Part shown: positions 17,235 through 25,733 of the stretch, in pieces | Layout: each line of letters opens with the position of its first letter | Numbering within the stretch: position 1 is the first letter of the stretch | NCBI RefSeq assembly: GCF_001485215.1 | Contig: NZ_BBWW01000001.1 | Coordinates: 744,001 to 808,000, forward strand | Length of the DNA: 64,000 nt | Direction: 5' to 3' | DNA from: Leptolyngbya sp. NIES-2104 | GTDB lineage: Bacteria > Cyanobacteriota > Cyanobacteriia > Leptolyngbyales > Leptolyngbyaceae | Position numbers and translations under genes: made by a program | The notes under the pieces: generated by a model | The model's database searches: none | Seen by the model: the letters and a program-made list of their open reading frames with translations, nothing else | What the model was told of the DNA's origin: nothing

Positions 17235-17555
17235 CTAAGCTCGATTAATGCCTTTACGAAGCTGTTTACAAGCTTCTCCAGCATTCGGTGTGTCAAATTC
17301 AAGCCATGCTTTGATCTGATCTGCATTCTGATCCTTCGCAGCTTCTTTGACCATGACAGTCCCAATTTTCTCGGCTTGTGCAGGAGTGATTAGTTTTTGA
17401 TTTGCCGCAGCATCGATCGCTGCACAGGCTTCTATTGCAGAACTCTGATGAACACTCACAAAAAAACCGCCCAGGTATCCACCTGCAAAGCCGATTCCAG
17501 TTCCCAATACTGCGAAAAATGTTCCAGATATCAACGCAAGAATAATTCGACCCAT
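17235..17555 (-). CDS. Small membrane-anchored or secreted protein, first gene of the ABC/SPFH operon
   Basis: A protein of 106 aa. The N-terminal helix ILALISGTFFAVLGTGIGFAG is glycine-rich and is followed by GGYLGGFFVSV, SAIEACAAIDAAAN, PAQAEKIGTVMV and EACKQLRKGI. It is a diverged paralogue of the product of 16897-17202, which starts 32 bases downstream. GAGAAG precedes the ATG. It is the promoter-proximal gene of the minus-strand operon and diverges from the sensor kinase at 17776 across 220 bases, so that region probably carries both promoters. Confidence 0.65.
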   Translation of the reverse strand: MGRIILALISGTFFAVLGTGIGFAGGYLGGFFVSVHQSSAIEACAAIDAAANQKLITPAQAEKIGTVMVKEAAKDQNADQIKAWLEFDTPNAGEACKQLRKGINRA

Positions 17556-17705
17556 TCTTCACTTCTCCAAATTGAGTGATTTTACAAATCGCGGCTAACG
17601 CTGCGCTTGAAGACTCTTCAAATCTACGAGTTAGTAAGGGGTAATCACATGAGGCGCAAGTCCTGACTTTGATCTAGGTCTAGAGTCCTAACGTTTAGCA
17701 AGAAA

Positions 17706-17717
17706 GGACTAAAGTCC
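17706..17717. promoter_or_regulatory. Palindrome in the divergent promoter region
   Basis: GGACTAAAGTCC is a perfect 12-base palindrome about 58 bases before the sensor kinase start and 150 bases before the divergent small-protein gene. A related GACT/AGTC pair occurs just upstream (17675-17697). NarL/LiaR-type regulators bind short inverted repeats, so it could be the site for the regulator encoded at 19134. The assignment rests on position and symmetry only. Confidence 0.35.
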
Positions 17718-17775
17718 CAAGCGTAGGCTTTGAGCAATGTGATACAAAAGATCAATTCTACATTTTGCATAATCA

Positions 17776-19137
17776 ATGCTTAAACAACCCTCAGCAACTT
17801 GGCTGCACTTGCAACCTCATCCTTTTCGCTTATTGCTTTATTTAGAGTGGATTTTGTTAGGGCTGTCCGCATTTAAAGCCGTTGGGTTTCCGCTCTGGAA
17901 ACATCCCGTGCTGGGGGGTGAAACAAACTATTTCGTGATGGCAAGTCTCATACTCGCCTTCGGATTGATGGGATTAAGACTGCCAATCACGCGAGTGGGA
18001 AAGTGGATTTATACCTCAATCGCGCTGAGTTTACTTGCAATGCTTGGACTCAATCAAGGATGGGATAATGTTCTTTCACCACTGCTACTCGTGATGTTGA
18101 TTCGCAGTTGTCTCATATTTCAGCGACGCGGAAGATGGATGATGGCAAGCCTGTTGTGGCTGGTCTACCCCTTAGCGATCACGCCTATTTTGCTGGGGGT
18201 TTGGCTGATCTCGTTTCCTGGTCTGCTGCGATTGTTCCTTCAAGATGAGCCGATTCCTGGAGTTACTTATCTGCCCAACGGCGGCGCTCGGTTGAACTAT
18301 GAATTCAGTAAGGAACAAGTTCAAAATTTCCTCTCGCTTGTTCAGGATTCGTGTCTACACTATATAACCGACAGTTTTCTTTCGTTTGGGCTAATTGTGG
18401 TGTTTGTCTCACTGTCAGTGACTTCGCTTATGAATGAACGAGCGGGACGACGCAAATTGGCTGAAGCACATGAACAACTTTATCAATATTCCGTTCAAAT
18501 TGAAGACCAAGCGACCTTGCAGGAGCGAACCCGTATTGCACGTGAAATTCATGATTCACTTGGACATCTCTTAACCACACAGAATGTTTTGCTACAAAAC
18601 GCTGCACTCTCGCTTCAGTCTGATCCAACCGAAGCAAAAAGCTTTCTGGATCAAAGTCGCCAAATCTGCTCAAGTGCCTTAACCGAACTGCGCCAATCGA
18701 TCGCGCTTCTCCGCTCTGATCCGCTTCAGGGGCAATCCCTACTTGAGGCAATTATCGCGCTTACTCAAGACTTCGATCGATCAACGGGTATTCAGCCGGA
18801 GGTTACTTCTTCTGTACAAATACTGTTACCCGATCGTATTCAGGTCGCAGTTTACCGCATTGTTGAAGAAGCCTTGACGAACATTCAAAAGTACAGCGAG
18901 GCAACTCAAGTCAAGATTCACCTTCAGCATGCGCCAACTGCAAAAAGCTTTGATCTTTCTGTTCAAATTGAGGATAATGGTAAAGGGTTCCAAATTGAGC
19001 AGAACGCAACTGGATTCGGTTTACGCGGAATGCAGGAACGCGCCGAAAGCTTGGGCGGAATTCTTCAAATCGTGACACAACCGGGAGCAGGCTGCAAAGT
19101 GTGTGCAGTGTTCCCATTACCTGAAGGATTGTTATGA
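17776..19137 (+). CDS. NarL-type (HisKA_3) sensor histidine kinase
   Basis: A protein of 453 aa. About six hydrophobic segments fill residues 20-220, with little extracytoplasmic loop, as in intramembrane-sensing kinases of the LiaS/DesK kind. The dimerisation helix carries RIAREIHDSLGHLL (about 253-266), whose His is the phospho-acceptor. The ATPase domain shows RIVEEALTNIQKYS (N box), IEDNGKGF (G1) and GFGLRGMQER (G2). The stop overlaps the regulator ATG by four bases (ATGA), so the two are translationally coupled. Divergence from the small-protein/ABC/SPFH operon suggests that it senses an envelope disturbance and controls that operon. Confidence 0.9.
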   Translation: MLKQPSATWLHLQPHPFRLLLYLEWILLGLSAFKAVGFPLWKHPVLGGETNYFVMASLILAFGLMGLRLPITRVGKWIYTSIALSLLAMLGLNQGWDNVLSPLLLVMLIRSCLIFQRRGRWMMASLLWLVYPLAITPILLGVWLISFPGLLRLFLQDEPIPGVTYLPNGGARLNYEFSKEQVQNFLSLVQDSCLHYITDSFLSFGLIVVFVSLSVTSLMNERAGRRKLAEAHEQLYQYSVQIEDQATLQERTRIAREIHDSLGHLLTTQNVLLQNAALSLQSDPTEAKSFLDQSRQICSSALTELRQSIALLRSDPLQGQSLLEAIIALTQDFDRSTGIQPEVTSSVQILLPDRIQVAVYRIVEEALTNIQKYSEATQVKIHLQHAPTAKSFDLSVQIEDNGKGFQIEQNATGFGLRGMQERAESLGGILQIVTQPGAGCKVCAVFPLPEGLL

Positions 19138-19781
19138 TTCGCCTTCTCCTCGTTGAAGACCAAACCATTTTGCGTCAAGGACTCAAACGCTTGCTAGAGT
19201 CACAGGCAGATTTGCAAGTCGTGGGTGAAGCAGAGAATGGACACTCTGCGGTGGATCAAGCCCAACAACTGCAACCCGATTTAATTTTGATGGATGTGCG
19301 AATGCCAATCATGGACGGTGTTACTGCAACGAAAATCATTTGCAGTGCTAATCCTAATGCCAAGATTGTGATCTTCACTACCTTTGACGATGATGCTTAT
19401 GTTGCACAAGCCATCCAATACGGCGCGATCGGCTATTTGCTCAAAGATGCTCCTGCTGAAGATTTAGCCAATGCTCTACGGGCTGCCTACAAGGGCTATA
19501 CCCAGCTTGCACCGGGACTGATGAAAAAAGTGATGTCTTATGAGCCACCGACACGAACCTCGCTGCCTCAGAGCGAGGCGTTAGCATCCTTAACAGAGCG
19601 GGAACGTAAAGTTCTGAGCCTAATTGCGACAGGCGCGAGCAATCGAGAAATTGCAGAAATTCTCTGCATTGCTGAGAAGACTGTGAAGAACCATGTCACG
19701 CGCATTTTAAGTCAGTTGAATTTGCGCGATCGGACTCAAGCCGCTGTGTTTGCACACTCAGCTTCAATGCCCAAGTTGTAG
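19134..19781 (+). CDS. NarL/LuxR-type response regulator
   Basis: A protein of 215 aa. The receiver has acidic residues at E8/D9, phospho-acceptor D54 in LILMDVRMP and the Lys of YLLKDAP. The C-terminal LuxR-type HTH reads LTERERKVLSLIATGASNREIAEILCIAEKTVKNHVTRI in sequence order, with the usual GASNREIA turn. It is the partner of the kinase whose gene overlaps it. AAGG precedes the ATG. The likely target is the divergent operon that starts at 17555, and possibly its own promoter. Confidence 0.93.
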   Translation: MIRLLLVEDQTILRQGLKRLLESQADLQVVGEAENGHSAVDQAQQLQPDLILMDVRMPIMDGVTATKIICSANPNAKIVIFTTFDDDAYVAQAIQYGAIGYLLKDAPAEDLANALRAAYKGYTQLAPGLMKKVMSYEPPTRTSLPQSEALASLTERERKVLSLIATGASNREIAEILCIAEKTVKNHVTRILSQLNLRDRTQAAVFAHSASMPKL

Positions 19782-19819
19782 AACTGAATTGTATCTGAGT
19801 TGATGGCGATCGATTATCA

Positions 19820-21160
19820 CTAGGAGACTAAGCGCATCTTGACCCCACGAGACGGTGTAAGGGTCACTCCTCGACGGCGTGGCAATTCTGGCTGAGCATC
19901 TACTAACTCAAATTCAGCCTGAGACACCAACGTAGCTAAAACCAGCTTTAATTCCAACATCGCTAATGCGTCCCCCACACAACGCCGCGCACCACTCCCG
20001 AATGCTAGAAATTCGTAAGGGGAAAATTGTCGATCGAGAAACCGCTCTGGCTTAAATGCTTTCGGATTGGGGTATAACTCTGGACGCTGATGCAGCAGAT
20101 AAATGCACCCCATTACGATCGTGCCCATGTCTAATGGATAGCCGAGCAGTTCGATGGGTTCTTGAACAACTCTAGGAAACGTCAGCATCGCAACCGGAGT
20201 GATTCTCAAGGTTTCAGAGCAGACTGCGCTGAGATAAGGCAGGCGGGCGATTTCGAGCGGATTTGGAGCATCGCCGAGGCTTTGCAGTTCGTACTGGAGC
20301 TTTTCTCGCACTCCCGGAGTTTTATAAATCCAATAAAGTCCCCAAGTGAGCGCAGAGGCGGTGGTTTCGTGACCTGCAAGTAGTAGGGTCATTAGCTCAT
20401 CGCGTAAGGCACGATCGCTCATCGTTTGTCCCGTTTCGTCTTGGGCAAGCAGGAGCATCGAGAGAATATCGGTGCGATCAAGATTGGGATGAGCGCGGCG
20501 CACGGCGATTTCAGTAAACAACAAGGTATCAATCTGCTGCCGAATCTGAAGGAATCGCCCCCAAGGACTCCAAGTGCCCAGATCTTTTTGGAGGCTACGA
20601 ATAAAGAGAAAGCTGGTTGTCAAAGGAGACCGAAAGAGATCCATCAATGCGGTCAGGAGTTGTTTGAGTTGGGAGTACTGATCGCCGTGGGACAATCCAA
20701 AAACGACTTGGATAATGATTTCTAAAGTGAGTTGCTGCATCAGCGATCGGGCGATAAAAGGCTGCTGGGGCAGGAGTTGGCTCAATTGCATTTGCGTTAA
20801 GGTGCAAATTTGCTGTGCATAAGTCTGGAGCCTGCTGCCGTGAAAGGGGGGAACAAGAAGTTGTCGCTGCTGCCGATGATTTTGTCCTTCTAGAAGGAAC
20901 AAAGACTGATCTCCGACCAAAGGTTGCAGGAGGGTATTGTCTCTGCCACTCGCAAAGAACTTCGTATGGTCTTGGGTGAGTATAGCTTGAATGGCTTCGG
21001 GGTGCTGAACAAAAACAAAGGTGTCTCCGAATCCAACAATGTCCGCTGTGAATAAATCAGGATACTGCTGTACGGCAGATTCCATGTAGCGAACGGGGTC
21101 GAGTATCCATTGCAGTTTTTGGAACAGCGGCGGCGTTTTGAGAACGTTGGGTAGGGGCAT
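19820..21160 (-). CDS. Cytochrome P450
   Basis: A protein of 446 aa, full length for a soluble bacterial P450. The I-helix oxygen-activation motif AGHETT lies at about 258-263, ETLR (ExxR) at about 317, and the heme loop FGSGARRCVG holds the heme-thiolate Cys394. It inserts one oxygen from O2 into an unknown substrate and needs a separate electron donor (ferredoxin in cyanobacteria). By overall style (PLPNVLKTPPLFQKLQWILDP at the start, split here only for description) it resembles the CYP110 group of cyanobacteria, whose members act on fatty acids or terpenes; this is a tentative sub-call. GGGAG precedes the ATG. It converges with the regulator gene at 19781. Confidence 0.9.
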   Translation of the reverse strand: MPLPNVLKTPPLFQKLQWILDPVRYMESAVQQYPDLFTADIVGFGDTFVFVQHPEAIQAILTQDHTKFFASGRDNTLLQPLVGDQSLFLLEGQNHRQQRQLLVPPFHGSRLQTYAQQICTLTQMQLSQLLPQQPFIARSLMQQLTLEIIIQVVFGLSHGDQYSQLKQLLTALMDLFRSPLTTSFLFIRSLQKDLGTWSPWGRFLQIRQQIDTLLFTEIAVRRAHPNLDRTDILSMLLLAQDETGQTMSDRALRDELMTLLLAGHETTASALTWGLYWIYKTPGVREKLQYELQSLGDAPNPLEIARLPYLSAVCSETLRITPVAMLTFPRVVQEPIELLGYPLDMGTIVMGCIYLLHQRPELYPNPKAFKPERFLDRQFSPYEFLAFGSGARRCVGDALAMLELKLVLATLVSQAEFELVDAQPELPRRRGVTLTPSRGVKMRLVS

Positions 21161-21312
21161 CTGAGCAAATCTCCCGCGTTTAAATAAGGTGTAAAACTAA
21201 TGAGCAATCCTTTCGTCATGTGAAGCAGGAAACATCTCTACCTAAGCAGGAGCAAGTGCTGCGTCAGCGACACAAAACGATTGACATACCCATAGTCTTT
21301 GTTCAAATCGTA

Positions 21313-23484
21313 TTAGGGCTTCAAACACGCCTCAATTTTACTAAGCAACCGGGACAGATCGATCGGTTTCGTATCATAGTCATCACATCCAGAAGCGATT
21401 GCTTTTTCTCGATCGCCTGTCATCGCATGAGCTGTTAAGGCAATGATAGGAATGCGACCTGTGAGCGGATTCGCTTTGATCTGCTGTGTTGCCTCCCACC
21501 CATCGATCACGGGTAAACTGATGTCCATCAGAATGATATGCGGCAATTCTGATGCCGCCTTCGACACCCCATCTGCTCCATCGCTAGCAATCATCACCTC
21601 ATACCCATAGCGCTGTAAACGGCGAGAGAGCATATCACTATTCAATTCGTTATCTTCCACTAACAAGACTTTAAGCGGCAAAGTTGATCGATCGAACGTT
21701 TGAAGCTCTTGCGCTTCGGCATTCGGTTGTAACTGCTGAAAGTAGTCAGTCTGAATAATCTCTTCTGCCTGCTGTGCGTACTTGCTATGTTCTTGATCGT
21801 ACTGTTCTATCAATTTCTGTTTGAGGTCTGCCTCAACAAGCTTGCGCTGCGTAATCTCTTCTACAATTCCTTCATAGTAAAGTAACTGTTTGCTCGAATC
21901 TCGCACAGACCAAGTATGCTCCGAAACCCAGATTAACGCTCCGTCGTGTCGCCGTGCTTGGTATTCAAACCCTGTAACGCGATCGTGTTTCTCTAACAAC
22001 GCTCTAAACTCAGCATATCGATTGAAGTCAACATAAATTTGAGACGAAATGTTTGTGACCGCTTCTATCAAAGTCGTCGCATCAGGATATCCAAGCAGTT
22101 TCACTAGGGCTGGATTCACATATTGAAAGAATCCTTCATTCGCTTGATAGATGCCAACTGGAGCATTTTCAAATAAGCTATCAAATTTTCCATTCTGATC
22201 CTGTAGCTGCTTGCGCTCTAAGCAAGCAGTGACTTTATTTTGCAACAGCACTGACTGAAATGGATGAGTCACGTAGTCCACTGCTCCCATTGCGACACCT
22301 TCGATTACCTGCTCCATCTCATCTAGCATTGCTGTAAGGAGTACTGGAATGTGTTGCCACTTCTCACGTCGCTGAAGCAGTTCTAACAAGTTCAACTCAC
22401 TAACGTCTAGGAAGATGAGATCGTAGGGCATCGTCCCTAAAGCCTGTAACGCTTGATCATTCGTGGTCGCGATCGCAACCTGGCAACCATAGCACTGTAG
22501 CTGCCGAACCAGTAATCTACAGTTCGATTCATTGCTATCCACTACAAGCACTCGACGAGTCTCAACCTCTGGGAAGCGATTTTTAGGTAGAATATTTTGT
22601 CGTTGCGATACCTCTACGGATGAGCGATCGCTGATTTGTCCTGCTGCACTGATATCGAGTGTACGGATTGATTGAAGGTGCTGTATGACTAGGCTGTCTA
22701 AATTATTCACCTTGATGAGCAAACCCTGAGCGGCAGTCTGGATTTGCTCTAGATCTGGAATAACATCATCGGTAGCCTCCTCTAATAGCATCTCACAGTA
22801 CCCAATAATTGTACTCAGAGGAGTTAGAAGCTCCCGACGTAATGATGGAGCACAGAGGTCAATTTCTTGCTGTTGAATCTCTGCTAATACTGGGTTTAGA
22901 ATTGCCTGCACGAGTTGCAGCAATTGCATTCCCGAAACGTGAATTTTCTGTAAGTCACTCCGCAAAGCTGAGTTTAGCGGCTCATGTAGAATGCCCAAGA
23001 GCAGATCGCTGTAGCCGAGGATGCTATAAATCATCGGTTCCAAGTCGCGACGCAACTGGATTAGTAATATTCGCTGAGTTGCTTGATTTGAGGAGGGCAT
23101 TTTGGGTAAATCCAAGGCAACTGGCTCTAGCAGCGCCGCGATTTTCTCTAACAATCGAGGAAAATCAACGGGTTTCGTATCATACTCATCACAGCCTGCG
23201 GCAAGCGCTTTTTCACGCTCACCCGCAATCGCATCCGCCGTTAGAGCAATGACCGGAATGCGTTGAGTTTGAGGATTCGCTTTGATTTGTCGCGTTGCTT
23301 CCCACCCATCTAAAACAGGTAAGTGCATATCCATCAACACTAAGTCAGGTCGCTCTGATTTCGTTTTAGTAACCCCTTCTGCTCCGTTGACCGCAACAAT
23401 GACTTCATATCCCTTCCGTTCTAGGCGGCGGGATAGCATATCTCGATTAATTTCATTATCTTCAATTAAAAGGATTCTAGACAT
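21313..23484 (-). CDS. Multi-receiver hybrid protein (REC - DHp-like - REC - PAS - REC), module A
   Basis: A protein of 723 aa. REC1 (1-125) has ED at 8-9, D52 in LVLMDMHLP and a Lys in DTKPVDF. Residues 140-265 hold helices like a dimerisation/phosphotransfer domain, but the usual HELRTP reads RELLTP, so the phospho-His is absent. REC2 (about 310-435) keeps Asp in LIFLDVSEL but has YVTHPF where YLTKPF is normal, so the conserved Lys is lost. A PAS domain (about 440-560, starting LFENAPVGIYQANEG) is followed by REC3 (about 600-720) with MDISLP and DTKPIDL. No kinase ATPase domain is present. It is the last gene of module A and parallels 45987-47771, which lacks the PAS. It is probably a phosphorelay hub. 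Confidence 0.85.
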   Translation of the reverse strand: MSRILLIEDNEINRDMLSRRLERKGYEVIVAVNGAEGVTKTKSERPDLVLMDMHLPVLDGWEATRQIKANPQTQRIPVIALTADAIAGEREKALAAGCDEYDTKPVDFPRLLEKIAALLEPVALDLPKMPSSNQATQRILLIQLRRDLEPMIYSILGYSDLLLGILHEPLNSALRSDLQKIHVSGMQLLQLVQAILNPVLAEIQQQEIDLCAPSLRRELLTPLSTIIGYCEMLLEEATDDVIPDLEQIQTAAQGLLIKVNNLDSLVIQHLQSIRTLDISAAGQISDRSSVEVSQRQNILPKNRFPEVETRRVLVVDSNESNCRLLVRQLQCYGCQVAIATTNDQALQALGTMPYDLIFLDVSELNLLELLQRREKWQHIPVLLTAMLDEMEQVIEGVAMGAVDYVTHPFQSVLLQNKVTACLERKQLQDQNGKFDSLFENAPVGIYQANEGFFQYVNPALVKLLGYPDATTLIEAVTNISSQIYVDFNRYAEFRALLEKHDRVTGFEYQARRHDGALIWVSEHTWSVRDSSKQLLYYEGIVEEITQRKLVEADLKQKLIEQYDQEHSKYAQQAEEIIQTDYFQQLQPNAEAQELQTFDRSTLPLKVLLVEDNELNSDMLSRRLQRYGYEVMIASDGADGVSKAASELPHIILMDISLPVIDGWEATQQIKANPLTGRIPIIALTAHAMTGDREKAIASGCDDYDTKPIDLSRLLSKIEACLKP

Positions 23485-23516
23485 GGTTCATTTTGGTAGA
23501 AAGGTTAAGCCGTTTA

Positions 23517-25733
23517 CTAAAATAGTTCTTCAATTTCAGCGTAAGTGTAAAGCAATCGATCAGCGAGGAGGCGAATGATGAAGTCTTGAAAGGCAGCAGT
23601 GACGTGAGGCTGATCTTGACGCATTATCTGTAAATTTGTTTTGGATAAAGTGTAGAGCGTACTAGACTGGTCAGCGATCGCGCTCGTTTTGTGAGGAGTG
23701 TCGAGAAAAAACGAATTTTCACCTAAAATCATGCCTGCTCCAAAGGTTCGCAACCTTCGAGTTTTTCCGTTACTTAAGGTCAGTACAACAGTCACCTGAC
23801 CTGATTCAATGAAGTAAAGCGTGTCAGAGGATTCCCCTTGACGGAATAAGAGATGTTCGGCGGGTATTTGAGTTTTCTGCAAATAGTGCATGAAATGGGC
23901 AACGTGATCAGCATTAACAAAGAACTCGTTTAAATGAAGGGCAAGGGGTAGAGAACGCCGCCGCCGCATCGATCGAGCTTCTAGAATTTGATTTTCGCAC
24001 CACTCAATGCCCCGATCCAAGTCTGCGAAAGTCTGAACCACGATATCTTGAGCAACAATACAATTGCCTCGCTGAAGTTGCTGCAAGATTTTGGTATTGA
24101 GGTGCGTTAATACTAATTGCGCTGAGTGCTTTTGTAGAAGTTGCCGCATCTTAATAAAGCTCAGCACTGCTGAAGAGTCTAGTCCGCTGACTAGCCGGAA
24201 ATCCAAAACTAGAAACTGAATTAAAGGCAGTGCCGAATCCTGAAGTCGTTGGCTCACTTGTTCAAGCAGCATATTTGCGGTTCCAAAAAATACATAGCCT
24301 TGTAACCGCAAAATCTGAATGTGGTCTCCTTGATGTCGAAGTAAACCTTGCTCTGGTGACGATCGACAAACCCGACTGGGGTAAGTTGTACCGGAGAACT
24401 GATGTCGAATTACATGATGCTGACTATATCTAAAAATAAATAATGCACAAGCAATCATTACCCCGATCGCAACCCCACTAATGAAGCCCCAGATCGCAAT
24501 GCTGACTAAAATGATCAAAATCAGCGCATAGTCTAAGTACGGGAACTTGAACCAGGCGTGAACCACCCATTCGAGCAAGAGTTTGATGCCGATCATCAGT
24601 AGAACTCCGCCCAGAATAGGTCGGGGAATATAGGTGAGCATATTGAAACCAAAGACTAACACTGTTCCACAGAATGCTGCTGATATCAGTCCAGATATTC
24701 GACTGTTCGCGCCAGCACTTCGATGAAGGAGTGTTCGGTTGAAAGACAGATAGCCCACCATTCCGCCACAGGGCGCGACTGCTAAGTTAGCAATTCCATT
24801 GGTGCAGAGTTCACCGTTTAGCGTGCTATCCTGCTCACTCGATAGTTCAACGCCAGTTGTATTGAGTAAAATTGTTGTAACCACCACCACAATCAGCGCG
24901 ACCAATGTTCCGCTTTGATCGATTAGAACTTGCCAATCGATTCGAGTCAGACTGTCAACACTCCAGGAATGCAAAATTTGACCGCTAGAAAATGGTTCGA
25001 GAAACCATCCCTGTGGAGACAGCGAAACAAAGACGTTAAGCAAATGCCAAAAGACATTGAAGAACACGATCGCACCCAGCAACGTTGCAGGTAACACCAA
25101 GGCGTGATCAGAAAATTTCGTGATGCCGATGAGCAATCCTGCAAAGAGTACCCCTGGCAACCAACGAATTGAGTTCGGAATCTCGATAAGACGGGGCAGT
25201 TCACTCCACTCTAGGGGCAAGCCAACCATCACTTTAAAGGAACTACGAGTAATGAGCCAGCCTGTTCCAGCGAGAAAGCCGCTCATCACCGGATAGGGAA
25301 TAAATCGCGCCCAGCGTCCTAGACTGAGACGACCCGCAGCGTAGAGAAACAAACCTGCGAGTAGACTACTTAATGAGATCGCCATCCAGATTGTCGGAAA
25401 CAGGCGATCAAGTTGACCAGATAGCTGAATTTCTTTTGCGATCGCGCTTACCATCAACGCTAAAATCGCTGCACTGTTAGAGTCCGGTCCAGCAATGGCG
25501 AAGGGAAAAGAGCTACGCAATGCGACGATCGCGCCAACAATCACCGAGCTAATCAAAGCGCTTCCTAATCCTTGCGGAAAGTAAGCAGACAAACTTCCTG
25601 AGAAAATTAGTGCAGCAAAAGAGACATCATACGTGAGAGAAACTAATCCCACTGCGAGTCCAGCTAACACATTAGGAAGCAGTTTAGAAGGGGGAAGCTC
25701 CTGCTGCTCCATCTCTGAGGTTAATGGAGTCAT
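23517..25733 (-). CDS. SulP-type anion transporter with STAS and cyclic-nucleotide-binding domains
   Basis: A protein of 738 aa. About 10-12 membrane segments fill residues 15-440, with the SulP core signatures SLTYDVSFAALIF and AIAGPDSNSAAILALM. A STAS domain follows (about 455-560; LVLDFRLVSGLDSSAVLSF), then a cNMP-binding-type domain (about 625-720; LYFIESGQVTV, GENSFFLDTP). The canonical GE....PRxA phosphate-binding pattern is here GENSFFLDTPHKTSA, so nucleotide binding is uncertain. Family substrates are sulfate, bicarbonate or other anions. Its ATG overlaps the stop of the ATPase-fusion gene by four bases, so it belongs to module A. It has no counterpart in module B. Confidence 0.85.
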   Translation of the reverse strand: MTPLTSEMEQQELPPSKLLPNVLAGLAVGLVSLTYDVSFAALIFSGSLSAYFPQGLGSALISSVIVGAIVALRSSFPFAIAGPDSNSAAILALMVSAIAKEIQLSGQLDRLFPTIWMAISLSSLLAGLFLYAAGRLSLGRWARFIPYPVMSGFLAGTGWLITRSSFKVMVGLPLEWSELPRLIEIPNSIRWLPGVLFAGLLIGITKFSDHALVLPATLLGAIVFFNVFWHLLNVFVSLSPQGWFLEPFSSGQILHSWSVDSLTRIDWQVLIDQSGTLVALIVVVVTTILLNTTGVELSSEQDSTLNGELCTNGIANLAVAPCGGMVGYLSFNRTLLHRSAGANSRISGLISAAFCGTVLVFGFNMLTYIPRPILGGVLLMIGIKLLLEWVVHAWFKFPYLDYALILIILVSIAIWGFISGVAIGVMIACALFIFRYSQHHVIRHQFSGTTYPSRVCRSSPEQGLLRHQGDHIQILRLQGYVFFGTANMLLEQVSQRLQDSALPLIQFLVLDFRLVSGLDSSAVLSFIKMRQLLQKHSAQLVLTHLNTKILQQLQRGNCIVAQDIVVQTFADLDRGIEWCENQILEARSMRRRRSLPLALHLNEFFVNADHVAHFMHYLQKTQIPAEHLLFRQGESSDTLYFIESGQVTVVLTLSNGKTRRLRTFGAGMILGENSFFLDTPHKTSAIADQSSTLYTLSKTNLQIMRQDQPHVTAAFQDFIIRLLADRLLYTYAEIEELF

